Assembly: GCA_021773635.1 (NCBI GenBank)
Contig: JAJFJV010000029.1
Coordinates: 1 to 35,540 of the forward strand
Origin: Gammaproteobacteria bacterium
GTDB lineage: Bacteria; Pseudomonadota; Gammaproteobacteria; HK1
Direction: 5' to 3'
DNA length: 35,540 nucleotides
Below, piece by piece: positions 18,178 through 26,962 of the stretch. Positions within the stretch are counted from its first letter, which is position 1; the number at the start of each line of letters is the position of its first letter. The notes below the pieces were generated by a model. That model had not been told where the DNA came from. It saw only the letters and a list, made by a program, of their open reading frames with translations, and did no database searches. The position numbers and the translations under genes were made by a program.

Positions 18178-18212
18178 AAGGCCTCTTTTTAGCACACTTC
18201 AAGCTCATTACC

Positions 18213-20906
18213 ATGGCTAAATGCTTCATTCTCGTCGACGGTTCTTCCTTTCTATACCGCGCCTTCCATGCCTTGCCGGCGCTCACTAATTCCAAGGGCC
18301 AGCCTACCGGGGCAATCTACGGGGTGGTGAATATGTTGCGCCGTCTGCTGGCGGACTATGAGCCGGATTATGTCGCCGTGATCTTCGACGCCAAGGGCAA
18401 GACTTTTCGCAGCGATCTGTATCCGGAATACAAGGCGCAGCGCCCGCCCATGCCCGAGGAGCTGGTTTCCCAGATAGCGCCACTGCACGCCATCGTGCGT
18501 GCCATGGGCTTGCCCCTGCTGGAGGTGGCGGGGGTGGAGGCAGATGATGTGATTGGCACCTTGAGCCGCCAGGCGGAGCTCGCCGGGCTGGACACCCTGA
18601 TGGCCACCAATGACAAGGATATGGCCCAGTTGGTGAGTCCCGCCATCGCTATGCTCAATGCCATGAATGGTGGGCTGATGGATGTTGCCGGGGTAGAGGC
18701 CAAGTTTGGTGTGCCGCCGGAGCGGATCATCGATTATCTCAGCCTCATGGGGGACACCGCCGATAATGTTCCCGGAATTCCCAAGGTGGGGCCGAAGACC
18801 GCGGCCAAGTGGTTACAGAGTTGGGGCTCGCTCGACGAGGTGATTGCCAATGCCTCCGAGATTGGGGGCAAGGTGGGCGAGTCCCTGCGGGAAAATCTGG
18901 GGCAGTTGCCGCTGTCGCGGGAACTGGTAACCATCAAATGTGATGTGCCGCTGGAGCTCGCCCCGCTGGAGTGTGTTCGCCAGGCGGCAGATGTCGGGGT
19001 ATTGCGGCAACGTTATGCCGAACTGGAATTCAATACCTGGCTTGCGGAATTGCCGGAGGATGATGGAGCACCGCCGGAACCGCCGGTGGAGCCACCGGAG
19101 ATTGTTTACGAAACGGTACTTGATGAAGCAACTCTGGAGCAGTGGCTGGAGCGCCTGCAGGCCGCCGAGTATTTCGCCTTCGATACCGAGACCACCGGTC
19201 TGGATTATATGTCGGCGGAGATTGTCGGGCTTTCCTTCTCGGTGGTGGATGGTGAGGCAGCCTACGTGCCGCTCGCCCACGACTATCCCGGGGCTCCGGC
19301 GCAACTGGACCGGGAAACCGTACTCCGGCGCATGCAGCCGCTGCTGGAGGACCCGGCGGCGGCCAAGGTCGGCCAAAATCTGAAATATGATATGAGCGTG
19401 TTGGCCCGTTATGGTATTGAACTGCGTGGCATTCGCCATGATTCAATGCTGGAATCCTACGTGCTCGACAGCGTCTCCACCCGCCACAATATGGATGCCC
19501 TGGCCCTCAAGTATCTCAGCCATGCCACTATCCATTTCGAGGATATTGCCGGCAAGGGCAAGAAGCAGCTCGGCTTTAACGAGATCGACCTGGAGATCGC
19601 GGCACCCTATGCCGCCGAGGACGCCGATATTACCGGTCGTTTGCACCGCGCTCTGTGGCCACGGCTACAGCAGACGGCCGCGCTCCAGGAGCTCTATGAG
19701 GAGCTGGAGATACCACTGGTGCCAGTGCTTTCGCGCATGGAACGCACCGGAGTGATGGTGGATGCGGAGGCTTTGCGGGAACAGAGTGCCTCCCTTTCAC
19801 GCCGGATTCTGGCCTTCGAGGAACAGGCTTTTGAGCTGGCCGGTCAGCGTTTTAATCTGGGCTCCCCCAAGCAGATTCAGGGCGTGCTTTATGACGGTAT
19901 GGGCCTGCCGGTGCTGTCGCGCACCCCCAAGGGACAGCCCTCCACCGCCGAGTCGGTGCTGCAACAGCTGGCCGAGGATTTTCCGCTGCCCAAACTGATC
20001 CTCGAACATCGCAGTTTGAGCAAGCTGAAATCCACCTATACCGATGCCCTGCCGTTACGTATTCACCCTTTAACCGGTCGGGTCCACACCTCTTACCATC
20101 AGGCGGTGACCGCCACCGGCCGGCTTTCCTCCTCGGAACCCAATCTGCAGAACATCCCCATCCGTACCGCCGAAGGGCGACAGATCCGCCAGGCCTTTAT
20201 CGCCCCCCCGGGATATCGCCTGCTGGCGGCGGACTATTCCCAAATCGAGCTGCGCATCATGGCCCACCTGTCGCAGGACCCGGGTTTATGCACTGCCTTT
20301 GCCGAAGGGGCGGACATTCATCGGGCCACCGCTGCCGAGGTCTTTGATACCTCGCCGGAAGAGATCTCTACCGACCAGCGCCGTAGCGCCAAGGCCATTA
20401 ACTTTGGCCTCATCTACGGCATGTCTGCCTTTGGTCTGGCACGTCAACTCGGCATCGAGCGGCGTGAGGCGCAGGCCTATATCGACCTTTATTTTGCTCG
20501 CTACCCCGGCGTACAGGACTTTATGGATCGTACCCGGGAGGCCGCACGCGAGCAGGGCTATGTGGAAACGCTCTACGGGCGGCGCCTCTATCTGCCGGAG
20601 ATCCGGGCGCGTAATGCGCAACGGCGCCAGTACGCGGAGCGCACCGCGATCAATGCACCCATGCAAGGTACTGCCGCGGATATCATCAAGCGGGCGATGA
20701 TTGGACTGGACCGCTGGTTGGCCGATGATCCGGTGGACGCACGCATGATCATGCAGGTGCATGATGAACTGGTCTTTGAGGTGGCCGAGAGCGACCTGGA
20801 ACAGGCCCGGGAGAGCATTGCCCGCCGGATGGAGGCCGCGGGTGATTTGTCGGTGCCACTGCTGGTGGATGTGGGTACCGGCCTGAACTGGGACGAGGCC
20901 CATTGA
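18213..20906 (+). CDS. polA: DNA polymerase I
   Basis: The 897-residue protein has all three domains. The 5'-3' exonuclease (1 to about 260) includes [16 protein letters not shown] and the H3TH region [16 protein letters not shown]. The 3'-5' proofreading domain has FDTETTG (Asp324, Glu326), [16 protein letters not shown] and [12 protein letters not shown], so all exonuclease motifs are intact. The polymerase domain (about 540-897) has DYSQIELR with Asp674 (motif A), the O-helix [20 protein letters not shown] and HDELVFE with His850-Asp851 (motif C). It removes RNA primers and fills gaps in replication and repair. It is monocistronic or leads hisA, 55 bases downstream. Confidence 0.98.
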   Translation: MAKCFILVDGSSFLYRAFHALPALTNSKGQPTGAIYGVVNMLRRLLADYEPDYVAVIFDAKGKTFRSDLYPEYKAQRPPMPEELVSQIAPLHAIVRAMGLPLLEVAGVEADDVIGTLSRQAELAGLDTLMATNDKDMAQLVSPAIAMLNAMNGGLMDVAGVEAKFGVPPERIIDYLSLMGDTADNVPGIPKVGPKTAAKWLQSWGSLDEVIANASEIGGKVGESLRENLGQLPLSRELVTIKCDVPLELAPLECVRQAADVGVLRQRYAELEFNTWLAELPEDDGAPPEPPVEPPEIVYETVLDEATLEQWLERLQAAEYFAFDTETTGLDYMSAEIVGLSFSVVDGEAAYVPLAHDYPGAPAQLDRETVLRRMQPLLEDPAAAKVGQNLKYDMSVLARYGIELRGIRHDSMLESYVLDSVSTRHNMDALALKYLSHATIHFEDIAGKGKKQLGFNEIDLEIAAPYAAEDADITGRLHRALWPRLQQTAALQELYEELEIPLVPVLSRMERTGVMVDAEALREQSASLSRRILAFEEQAFELAGQRFNLGSPKQIQGVLYDGMGLPVLSRTPKGQPSTAESVLQQLAEDFPLPKLILEHRSLSKLKSTYTDALPLRIHPLTGRVHTSYHQAVTATGRLSSSEPNLQNIPIRTAEGRQIRQAFIAPPGYRLLAADYSQIELRIMAHLSQDPGLCTAFAEGADIHRATAAEVFDTSPEEISTDQRRSAKAINFGLIYGMSAFGLARQLGIERREAQAYIDLYFARYPGVQDFMDRTREAAREQGYVETLYGRRLYLPEIRARNAQRRQYAERTAINAPMQGTAADIIKRAMIGLDRWLADDPVDARMIMQVHDELVFEVAESDLEQARESIARRMEAAGDLSVPLLVDVGTGLNWDEAH

Positions 20907-20961
20907 GAGTGGTAGGATTAGCCGCCATTCCCACTGTTCAAAAAACAATCAGGATCCTGAC

Positions 20962-21699
20962 ATGTTGTTGATACCAGCCATCGATCTCAAGGGCGGAAAG
21001 TGTGTACGCCTGCGCCAGGGGCGTATGGACGACGAAACAATTTTTTCCGACAACCCGCTAGATGTTGCCCAACGTTGGGTGGATGCCGGGGCCAAACGGT
21101 TGCACATCGTGGATCTTGACGGCGCCTTCAAGGGGGAGCCGAGAAATGCCGGGGTGGTGCACGAGATCGTCGAGCAGTTCCCTGATATCCCGGTACAGAT
21201 AGGGGGTGGAATTCGCGATGAGGAAACCATCGAAAGCTATCTGAATACCGGTGTGCGCTACGTAATTATTGGCACCCAGGCGGTGACGGCACCGCATTTT
21301 GTAGCCGATGTCTGTGCCGAGTTTCCCAGTCACATAATCGTTGGTCTGGATGCCCGGGACGGCAAAGTGGCGACCGACGGCTGGTCCAAGCTCTCCCACC
21401 ATGATGTGGTAGATATCGCCCAGCACTTCGAGCACGACGGGGTCGAGGCCATTATCTATACCGACATTCATCGTGACGGCATGATGCAGGGGGTCAATGT
21501 GGAGGCCACCGTGGAACTGGCGCGGGCGATACACATTCCGGTCATCGCGGCGGGTGGTGTCACCAGCCTGAACGATGTGCAGGCACTGCTGGACGTGGCG
21601 GATAACGGTATTGAGGGAGTGATTACCGGCCGGGCCATCTACGAGGGTACGCTGGATTATGCCGAGGGCCAGAAACTGGTACTCGGGGCCGAGGCCTAG
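20962..21699 (+). CDS. hisA: Phosphoribosylformimino-5-aminoimidazole carboxamide ribotide isomerase
   Basis: This 245-residue beta/alpha barrel performs the fourth step of histidine synthesis, converting ProFAR to PRFAR. Catalytic Asp8 is in [14 protein letters not shown], the first phosphate site in [11 protein letters not shown], the second catalytic aspartate region in [14 protein letters not shown], and the second phosphate site in [12 protein letters not shown] precedes the ATG. hisF follows with only four bases between stop and GTG. The partner genes hisB and hisH, normally upstream, are absent; polA is there instead. Confidence 0.97.
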   Translation: MLLIPAIDLKGGKCVRLRQGRMDDETIFSDNPLDVAQRWVDAGAKRLHIVDLDGAFKGEPRNAGVVHEIVEQFPDIPVQIGGGIRDEETIESYLNTGVRYVIIGTQAVTAPHFVADVCAEFPSHIIVGLDARDGKVATDGWSKLSHHDVVDIAQHFEHDGVEAIIYTDIHRDGMMQGVNVEATVELARAIHIPVIAAGGVTSLNDVQALLDVADNGIEGVITGRAIYEGTLDYAEGQKLVLGAEA

Positions 21700-21703
21700 G
21701 GGT

Positions 21704-22474
21704 GTGAGTCTGGCAAAGCGGATCATTCCCTGTCTGGATGTGGATGCGGGTCGGGTAGTCAAGGGGGTGCAGTTCGTCAATATCCGTGATGCCGGGGATC
21801 CGGTGGAAGTTGCACGCCGCTATGATGCCCAGGGTGCAGACGAAATTACCTTCCTCGATATCACCGCCTCATCCGATGACCGCGAAACCATGGTTCATGT
21901 GGTGGAGGAAGTGGCCAGTGAAGTGTTCATTCCTCTCACCGTCGGCGGGGGTATCCGCTGCGTTGAGGATATACGACGGATGCTCAATGCCGGTGCCGAC
22001 AAGGTAGGAATCAATACCGCTGCGGTGCACCGTCCCGAGTTGGTACGCGAGGCCGCTGACCGGGTAGGGTCCCAGTGCATCGTGGTGGCCATTGACGCCA
22101 AGCAGGTGGAGCATGGGCCGACACCACGCTGGGAGGTCTTTACCCACGGTGGACGCGAGCGTACCGGAATTGATGCGGTGGCCTGGGCCTTACGCATGGC
22201 CGAGTTGGGAGCGGGAGAGATCCTTTTGACCAGCATGGACCGGGATGGTACCCGGGATGGCTTTGATCTTGCCCTCACCCGGGCCGTGGTGGATGCGGTG
22301 CCGGTACCGGTGATCGCCTCCGGTGGTGTGGGCAATTTGGGACACCTCGTGGATGGCGTCAAAGAGGCGGGTGCGGATGCCGTCCTGGCCGCCAGCATTT
22401 TCCACTTTGGTGAGTTTACCGTGGGGCAAGCCAAGAAAGAGATGGCCCAGGCAGGTATCGAGGTACGTGCCTAG
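21704..22474 (+). CDS. hisF: Imidazole glycerol phosphate synthase cyclase subunit
   Basis: With the GTG start at 21704 the protein has 256 residues, the family's normal length, opening [22 protein letters not shown] longer frame from 21659 would overlap hisA and add non-homologous residues. HisF closes the imidazole ring, using ammonia channelled from HisH, and makes IGP and AICAR. The catalytic aspartates lie in PCLDV and VVAIDAK; VGGGIR and ASGGVGN bind phosphate. The stop TAG (22472-22474) lies inside the end of an inverted-repeat element. hisI/hisE, usual downstream partners, are missing here. Confidence 0.97.
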   Translation: MSLAKRIIPCLDVDAGRVVKGVQFVNIRDAGDPVEVARRYDAQGADEITFLDITASSDDRETMVHVVEEVASEVFIPLTVGGGIRCVEDIRRMLNAGADKVGINTAAVHRPELVREAADRVGSQCIVVAIDAKQVEHGPTPRWEVFTHGGRERTGIDAVAWALRMAELGAGEILLTSMDRDGTRDGFDLALTRAVVDAVPVPVIASGGVGNLGHLVDGVKEAGADAVLAASIFHFGEFTVGQAKKEMAQAGIEVRA

Positions 22475-22533
22475 GAGTCTGTCGGATTTAGGCGTCCGTA
22501 GCGAGGGGAAGCCATATTGAGACAGACTCCTAG
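22471..22533. repeat. MITE-like inverted-repeat element on the hisF stop codon
   Basis: CTAGGAGTCTGTC (22471-22483) is a perfect inverted match of GACAGACTCCTAG (22521-22533), with GGC/GCC pairing further in (22491-22493 and 22511-22513). The ends read CTAG, so TA could be a target-site duplication of an IS630/mariner-type non-autonomous element, for which CTAG targets are known. Removing the element would rejoin GTGCCTAGCCAGAG and keep the hisF stop. No coding capacity. It could also fold as an mRNA-end hairpin. No second copy was noticed in the window. Confidence 0.5.
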
Positions 22534-22654
22534 CCAGAGTTTCTGGCCTAAAGCCTTCTATATTGCGGAACACTTCTTTACCATTGGCAACGGTTCGCGG
22601 GCAAAAGCCTTGCTTTTGTCACCGGGCCTAGCCCTGTCGCTGCAAGGATAAGCC

Positions 22655-24592
22655 TTGGAACTCTACCTTGAAATCGCCGGCAACCAGATAGATGGTGCCC
22701 GGGATTATCAGGAAGATGCCTTTCTAACCACCTTCCTGGATGATGAGGAGGGTGGCGCCAATTCAGCTGCCCTGATCATCATGGCCGACGGCATGGGTGG
22801 GCATGCGGCTGGCAACATCGCCAGCAATCTGGTCGTCTCCACTTTCAATAAATCCTTCACTGGAAGTTTCGGTACCGATTCGGTGCTGGATAACCTGCGT
22901 GCATCGCTCGACAAGGCGAATGATGCGCTTGCAGCATCCGTACGCGAGACCCCGGCGCTGGACGGCATGGGTTGCACTTTGGTGTCCGCCTCCATCAGGC
23001 GGGGACGGCTGCGCTGGACCAGTGTTGGTGACAGCCACCTGTATCTGTTGCGTGACAAGGAGCTGAGCAAGATAAATGACGATCACAGTTACGGTGGCTA
23101 TCTGGATCGAATGAAGTCCCAGGGCATGGAGATCTCTGCCGAGGCGGGTCTTTCACGCAATATGCTGATGAGCGCCATGACCGGTCAGGAGATCGCGGAG
23201 ATCGATTGTCCCGATAAACCGACCCAATTACTGGCGGGCGATCGCCTGATTATTGCCAGTGATGGCCTGGATACCCTGAGCGCCGGCACCATCAGTCAGA
23301 TGTCCGCCTGGTCTCCTAACACCAGGGAATGTGTGGATGCACTTCTGAAGGCTGTGGAAGATGCAGGCAAGCCACGTCAGGACAACACTACGGTGATTGT
23401 CATCGATGTTCTGGACCGGGGCACCACCGCGGCTACGGCATCGACTGCAGGGCATGGAACAGCTGCCTCGGGGGAACCTGACCACGAGGCCACTCAGCCC
23501 ATCCGGCTGGATGAGCTGGTGGCAGAAGCCGAGGTAGAGGAGGTGGATTTTCAAGCTGCCGCTGAGCCTGCGGGACCTGGCATGAACAAGGCCATGGCAG
23601 GCGCAATTGCGGCGGTGGTCGTGCTGGGAGTGGGCGCGGCTGCGTACTATATGTTGGGCGTTGGCGAGAAACCTGCGACCACGATTCCGGCTCAGACGGT
23701 CAGCCAGCCAACGCCCGAAAAGATCGTATCCCCGATGCCCAAACCGGAGCCACCGGCTGCTGTGGTGGAGGTGCCGAAGGCGGTGAAGAAGGTGCTGAAG
23801 GTAGCCCCGAAACCCAGGGAAATCGTGCCGGAAGAACCGCGAGCGGTAGCCACTGCGATACCGGCGCGGGAGTTTCGTGACAGGCTTGCCAGTGGTGGAC
23901 AAGGGCCACAGATGGTGAATATTCCCGCGGGTAGTTTTGAGATGGGTAGTGGCGGGCTTTCCACCGCCGTGGAAGAACGCCCGCGCCACACCGTTCGCTT
24001 GCCCGCCTTCGCCATGAGCAAGTATGAAATTACCTTTGCCGAATACGCACGTTTCGCCACTGCCACCAAGCGTCCGTTACCGGATAATCTTGCTCTCGAT
24101 AAAGAAACCCACCCGGTTGTCTTCACTAGTTGGGATGATGCCCATTATTACGGCAAGTGGTTGTCCCGGGAGACGGGAAAAAGGTATCGCCTGCCCACCG
24201 AGGCGGAGTGGGAGTATGCGGCCGCGGGCGGCAGCGAAACACCCTATTGGTGGGGCTTTGAATTCAAGCAGAAAATGGCCCATTGTTTTGGATGTGGTAC
24301 AGAGTTCGATCCACGCAAGCCGACCCGCGTAGGGCGCTTTATGGCAAACCCCTTCGGGCTCTACGATACCGCGGGCAACGTGTCGGAATGGGTGCAGGAC
24401 TGCTATCACCTGAATTATCAGAATGCCCCCGTTGATGGCAGCAAGTGGGAAGGGGGGGAATGTTCGTATAGAATCTCACGCGGCGGTTCCTACGATAGTC
24501 CGCCAAAGTCTCTGCGGCACGCCAAGCGAACCAGGCTGAAGGCGGTAAATGTCTACAGTAACGTGGGTATACGGTTGGTGCGTGAGCGGTGA
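22655..24592 (+). CDS. Membrane-anchored PP2C phosphatase fused to an FGE/SUMF1-like domain
   Basis: The 645-residue protein starts at TTG 22655 with AAGGA seven bases upstream; no ATG fits because motif I is at once downstream. Residues 5-255 are a complete PP2C Ser/Thr phosphatase: RDYQED (16-21), DGMGGH (45-50), GDSHLYLL (125-132), SDGL (202-205), DNTTV (243-247). An acidic linker leads to one transmembrane span (about 313-334), then a proline/lysine-rich stretch. Residues 418-645 form an FGE-sulfatase domain (PAGSFEMGS, RLPTEAEWEYAA, NVSEWVQDCY, RGGS). The two formylglycine-generating cysteines are replaced (Ser615, Leu620), so a binding or sensing role outside the membrane is likelier. 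A Ser/Thr kinase gene lies 2.4 kb away. Confidence 0.9.
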   Translation: MELYLEIAGNQIDGARDYQEDAFLTTFLDDEEGGANSAALIIMADGMGGHAAGNIASNLVVSTFNKSFTGSFGTDSVLDNLRASLDKANDALAASVRETPALDGMGCTLVSASIRRGRLRWTSVGDSHLYLLRDKELSKINDDHSYGGYLDRMKSQGMEISAEAGLSRNMLMSAMTGQEIAEIDCPDKPTQLLAGDRLIIASDGLDTLSAGTISQMSAWSPNTRECVDALLKAVEDAGKPRQDNTTVIVIDVLDRGTTAATASTAGHGTAASGEPDHEATQPIRLDELVAEAEVEEVDFQAAAEPAGPGMNKAMAGAIAAVVVLGVGAAAYYMLGVGEKPATTIPAQTVSQPTPEKIVSPMPKPEPPAAVVEVPKAVKKVLKVAPKPREIVPEEPRAVATAIPAREFRDRLASGGQGPQMVNIPAGSFEMGSGGLSTAVEERPRHTVRLPAFAMSKYEITFAEYARFATATKRPLPDNLALDKETHPVVFTSWDDAHYYGKWLSRETGKRYRLPTEAEWEYAAAGGSETPYWWGFEFKQKMAHCFGCGTEFDPRKPTRVGRFMANPFGLYDTAGNVSEWVQDCYHLNYQNAPVDGSKWEGGECSYRISRGGSYDSPPKSLRHAKRTRLKAVNVYSNVGIRLVRER

Positions 24593-24627
24593 TTCAAGTG
24601 GGAAGATTGATTTTGATATGTGTGTTT

Positions 24628-24641
24628 CGGGCGTGAGCCCG
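24628..24641 (+). terminator. Short hairpin after the PP2C-FGE gene
   Basis: CGGGC and GCCCG pair around a GTGA (GNRA-type) tetraloop and are followed by GTAGTTTTG. It lies 35 bases after the PP2C-FGE stop and 37 bases before the cold-shock start. The T-run is short, so termination efficiency is doubtful; it may also act in the cold-shock leader. Confidence 0.35.
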
Positions 24642-24678
24642 GTAGTTTTGATGTGATTCGTAACGTGGAGTATTAGCA

Positions 24679-24897
24679 ATGGCTGAGCGGGAAACCGGAA
24701 CCGTAAAATGGTTCAACAATTCGAAGGGTTATGGCTTTATCGAGCGTAGCGAGGGGGACGATGTATTTGTTCACTTTCGTGCAATACGGGATGACGGTAA
24801 CGACGGTTACCGGACCCTGACAGATGGTCAGCAGGTGGAATTTACCGTGACCCAGGGTGAGAAGGGCCTACAGGCCGAGGACGTGGTCGGCATTTAG
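24679..24897 (+). CDS. Cold-shock domain protein (CspA family)
   Basis: The 72-residue protein is a single cold-shock domain, a five-stranded OB fold that binds single-stranded RNA and DNA. RNP1 is KGYGFI (16-21) and RNP2 is VFVHF (29-33), preceded by GTVKWFNNS. The acidic loop [14 protein letters not shown] is slightly longer than in CspA. GTGGAG lies ahead of the ATG. The 86-base leader is too short for the long structured leader of cold-induced cspA, so it may be a constitutive or growth-phase paralogue. A GC hairpin follows the stop. Confidence 0.95.
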   Translation: MAERETGTVKWFNNSKGYGFIERSEGDDVFVHFRAIRDDGNDGYRTLTDGQQVEFTVTQGEKGLQAEDVVGI

Positions 24898-24911
24898 CTC
24901 TTTGATGTGTG

Positions 24912-24932
24912 CGGGGTGGTCTTGCCACCCCG
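24912..24932. terminator. Bidirectional hairpin between cold-shock gene and DUF255 gene
   Basis: CGGGGTGG (24912-24919) and CCACCCCG (24925-24932) form a perfect 8-base stem with a TCTTG loop, 15 bases after the cold-shock stop and between convergent genes. The T-rich TTAGTTTTATT (24941-24951) follows after eight bases, so termination is plausible in the plus direction. Confidence 0.55.
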
Positions 24933-24987
24933 TGAGTACATTAGTTTTATTGCCGCTATTGCCTGTGTCCGGCACACGCAGTGGTGG

Positions 24988-26880
24988 TCAGTGTTTTGTT
25001 TTGCCCCGTGTTTTCCACTTGAGCAGTAACCGCAGGTGGGACGCATAGCTATAAGGGGCAGCTGATAATTTCCCGCCCCCGGTCTCCAGGGTTTTTAGTG
25101 CCCGGGCATGAAGTGACGGGATGGGTATCAGGCGGGCAAGTTCCATCGTGCTGTCCACCAGCATGGCGGATGGCGAGGGGCTGGTGCTATCCGTGAGCAT
25201 AGGCTCGCCCGGGCCCAGGCCGATTAGCGGATCCTCACCGCGTTGCCAACTCCCGTTCAGGTAAAAACGTTGCCATGCCTCCCGCAGGATTTTTTTCACT
25301 ACGGGTGCGTCCTGAAGTGAAGTCTGTGCCTGGCCCCAGGACAGTAATCCGTGGGCCACATAGGCATAGTCTTCAAGGCTGGCGACACCATAGGATTTTC
25401 CATCTTTAGTCAGCGTCCTGAATAGTTGGCCATCGCTGCTGATATGGGCGAGGAGCCGGGTTCGCAATATTTCACCCGCCTGCCGATAGGTATCTCCGCT
25501 GGATCCCTTGGCCGCCCCGGCCAGAGCCGCCAGTACCAGGCCATTCCAGCCGCTAATTACTTTGTAATCCCGGGGCAGTTCCCTTTGACTGCGCACCGCA
25601 TGCAAGCGTTTTCGTGCTGCTTGGAGTTGCGCCGCAGCCTGATCCGGGGAGAGGTTCAGGGCGTCCGCTGCCGCGCTGAGCGGGTATAACTGTAACGGCA
25701 GGAAGCCGGCGGGAAAGGGCGCCTCGGCACGGCTATCCCATAACCATTCCAGCAGCACTTGCTCTTCACGGGGCAGAACTCTCTGCAGTTCCTGTTTGGT
25801 CCACAGATAGTAGGCGCCTTCACGACTCGCGCTGTCCACCGCCGAGAGACTGGCTATAAAGCCGCCCTCCGGGGTACGCATATCGGCCAGCAGGAACTGC
25901 AGCGTGTCTTCGGCCACCGCCGCAAACTCAGGCTCTTTCAGGATTCTGGCTGCTTGCAGATAAAGCCGGGCGAGCAGGGCGTTGGTATAGAGCATTTTTT
26001 CGAAATGCGGAGTACGCCAGTAACGATCGGTGGTGTAGCGGAAAAACCCACCGCCAATCTGATCGCGTAATCCCAAGTTTGCCATCTGCCGGAGGGTGGT
26101 GCGCAGAAAAAGTTCAAGATCACGACCCGGGTGTTTGGCCTGGCTGTAAAGCAGTAGCTGCAGTTGGGGAATCGGGGGGAATTTTGCTCCCGGGCCAAAG
26201 CCGCCGTACTCCGTATCCGCCACACTCAGTAGTCTTGAGCGGACCAGGGTATGCAGCTCGTCCGCGTTCTGTGGCAGGGGTGGTCCGCTCGCCGATGGCG
26301 GCGTTTGCTGCATGAGGCGGGTATGTTCGGCAGCGGCACTTTTAAGGGAGGCCCGATCCTTTTTCCAGCCCGTGCTTACCTGATCCAGTAACTTGGAAAA
26401 GCGTGCTTTTGGCAGGTAGGTCATGCCATACAGCGGATGGCCTTCCGGGGTGAGAAATACGTGTAGCGGCCAACCGGCGTGGCCCTGGGTTTGACGCACG
26501 AAATCGAGCAGATAGCCATCCAGAGCCGGCTGTAACTCGCGGTCGATCTTGACGGGTATGAAGTGGCTATTGAGTTTGTTGGCGATGCCGGCGTCTTGAT
26601 AGCTTTCTCGCTGAATGACGTGGCACCAGTGGCAGGAAAAATAGCCGATAGACAGAAACAGGAGCTTGTCTTCGCTTTGTGCCACCGCCATCGCTTTGCG
26701 GTCCCAGGCTTGCCAGTGCACCGGGTCTCCGGCGTGCAGCAGCAGATAGGGCGATGCCTGATCTGCAAGCCGGTTGTTGGCGGTTGCCAGACTGCTGAGG
26801 CCAAAAAGTAACAGGCCAATGAACCATGCCCTTGATGGGCGGCATTTTGTACTCACAAGAAAGGTCGCGCAGAAGCTCAT
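24988..26880 (-). CDS. Exported DUF255 thioredoxin-like protein (YyaL/SPATA20-type)
   Basis: The 630-residue protein opens with a basic region and hydrophobic stretch (AWFIGLLLFGLSSLATA, 18-34), a signal peptide cleaved near ATA. The mature N-terminus NNRLADQASPYLLLHAGDPV is the DUF255 signature, followed by a thioredoxin fold with CHWC (83-86) in place of CGPC. The remainder, about 220-630, is an alpha/alpha-toroid resembling glycosidase or epimerase domains (GGGFFRYTTDRYWRTPHFEKM, VISGWNGLVLAALAGA). Most relatives are cytosolic, so export is a notable variation. The role is unknown; a redox or sugar-related activity is inferred. The ATG lacks a clear ribosome site. Confidence 0.88.
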   Translation of the reverse strand: MSFCATFLVSTKCRPSRAWFIGLLLFGLSSLATANNRLADQASPYLLLHAGDPVHWQAWDRKAMAVAQSEDKLLFLSIGYFSCHWCHVIQRESYQDAGIANKLNSHFIPVKIDRELQPALDGYLLDFVRQTQGHAGWPLHVFLTPEGHPLYGMTYLPKARFSKLLDQVSTGWKKDRASLKSAAAEHTRLMQQTPPSASGPPLPQNADELHTLVRSRLLSVADTEYGGFGPGAKFPPIPQLQLLLYSQAKHPGRDLELFLRTTLRQMANLGLRDQIGGGFFRYTTDRYWRTPHFEKMLYTNALLARLYLQAARILKEPEFAAVAEDTLQFLLADMRTPEGGFIASLSAVDSASREGAYYLWTKQELQRVLPREEQVLLEWLWDSRAEAPFPAGFLPLQLYPLSAAADALNLSPDQAAAQLQAARKRLHAVRSQRELPRDYKVISGWNGLVLAALAGAAKGSSGDTYRQAGEILRTRLLAHISSDGQLFRTLTKDGKSYGVASLEDYAYVAHGLLSWGQAQTSLQDAPVVKKILREAWQRFYLNGSWQRGEDPLIGLGPGEPMLTDSTSPSPSAMLVDSTMELARLIPIPSLHARALKTLETGGGKLSAAPYSYASHLRLLLKWKTRGKTKH

Positions 26881-26962
26881 GATTTAACGCCAACTTCGTC
26901 AAGGTAGCCTGTCATTGCTCTGGTCTCCGCTGCCAGGGAATGGCCGCCCATTGTGAGTCAGG

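Noticed and set aside
20286-21780. Long minus-strand frames opposite polA and hisA
   Set aside because: Both are mirror frames of highly conserved genes and their translations lack any domain pattern.
23908-24592. Active formylglycine-generating enzyme
   Set aside because: The two catalytic cysteine positions after RGGS are Ser615 and Leu620; the CFGC in AHCFGCGTEF is a different family-typical pair.
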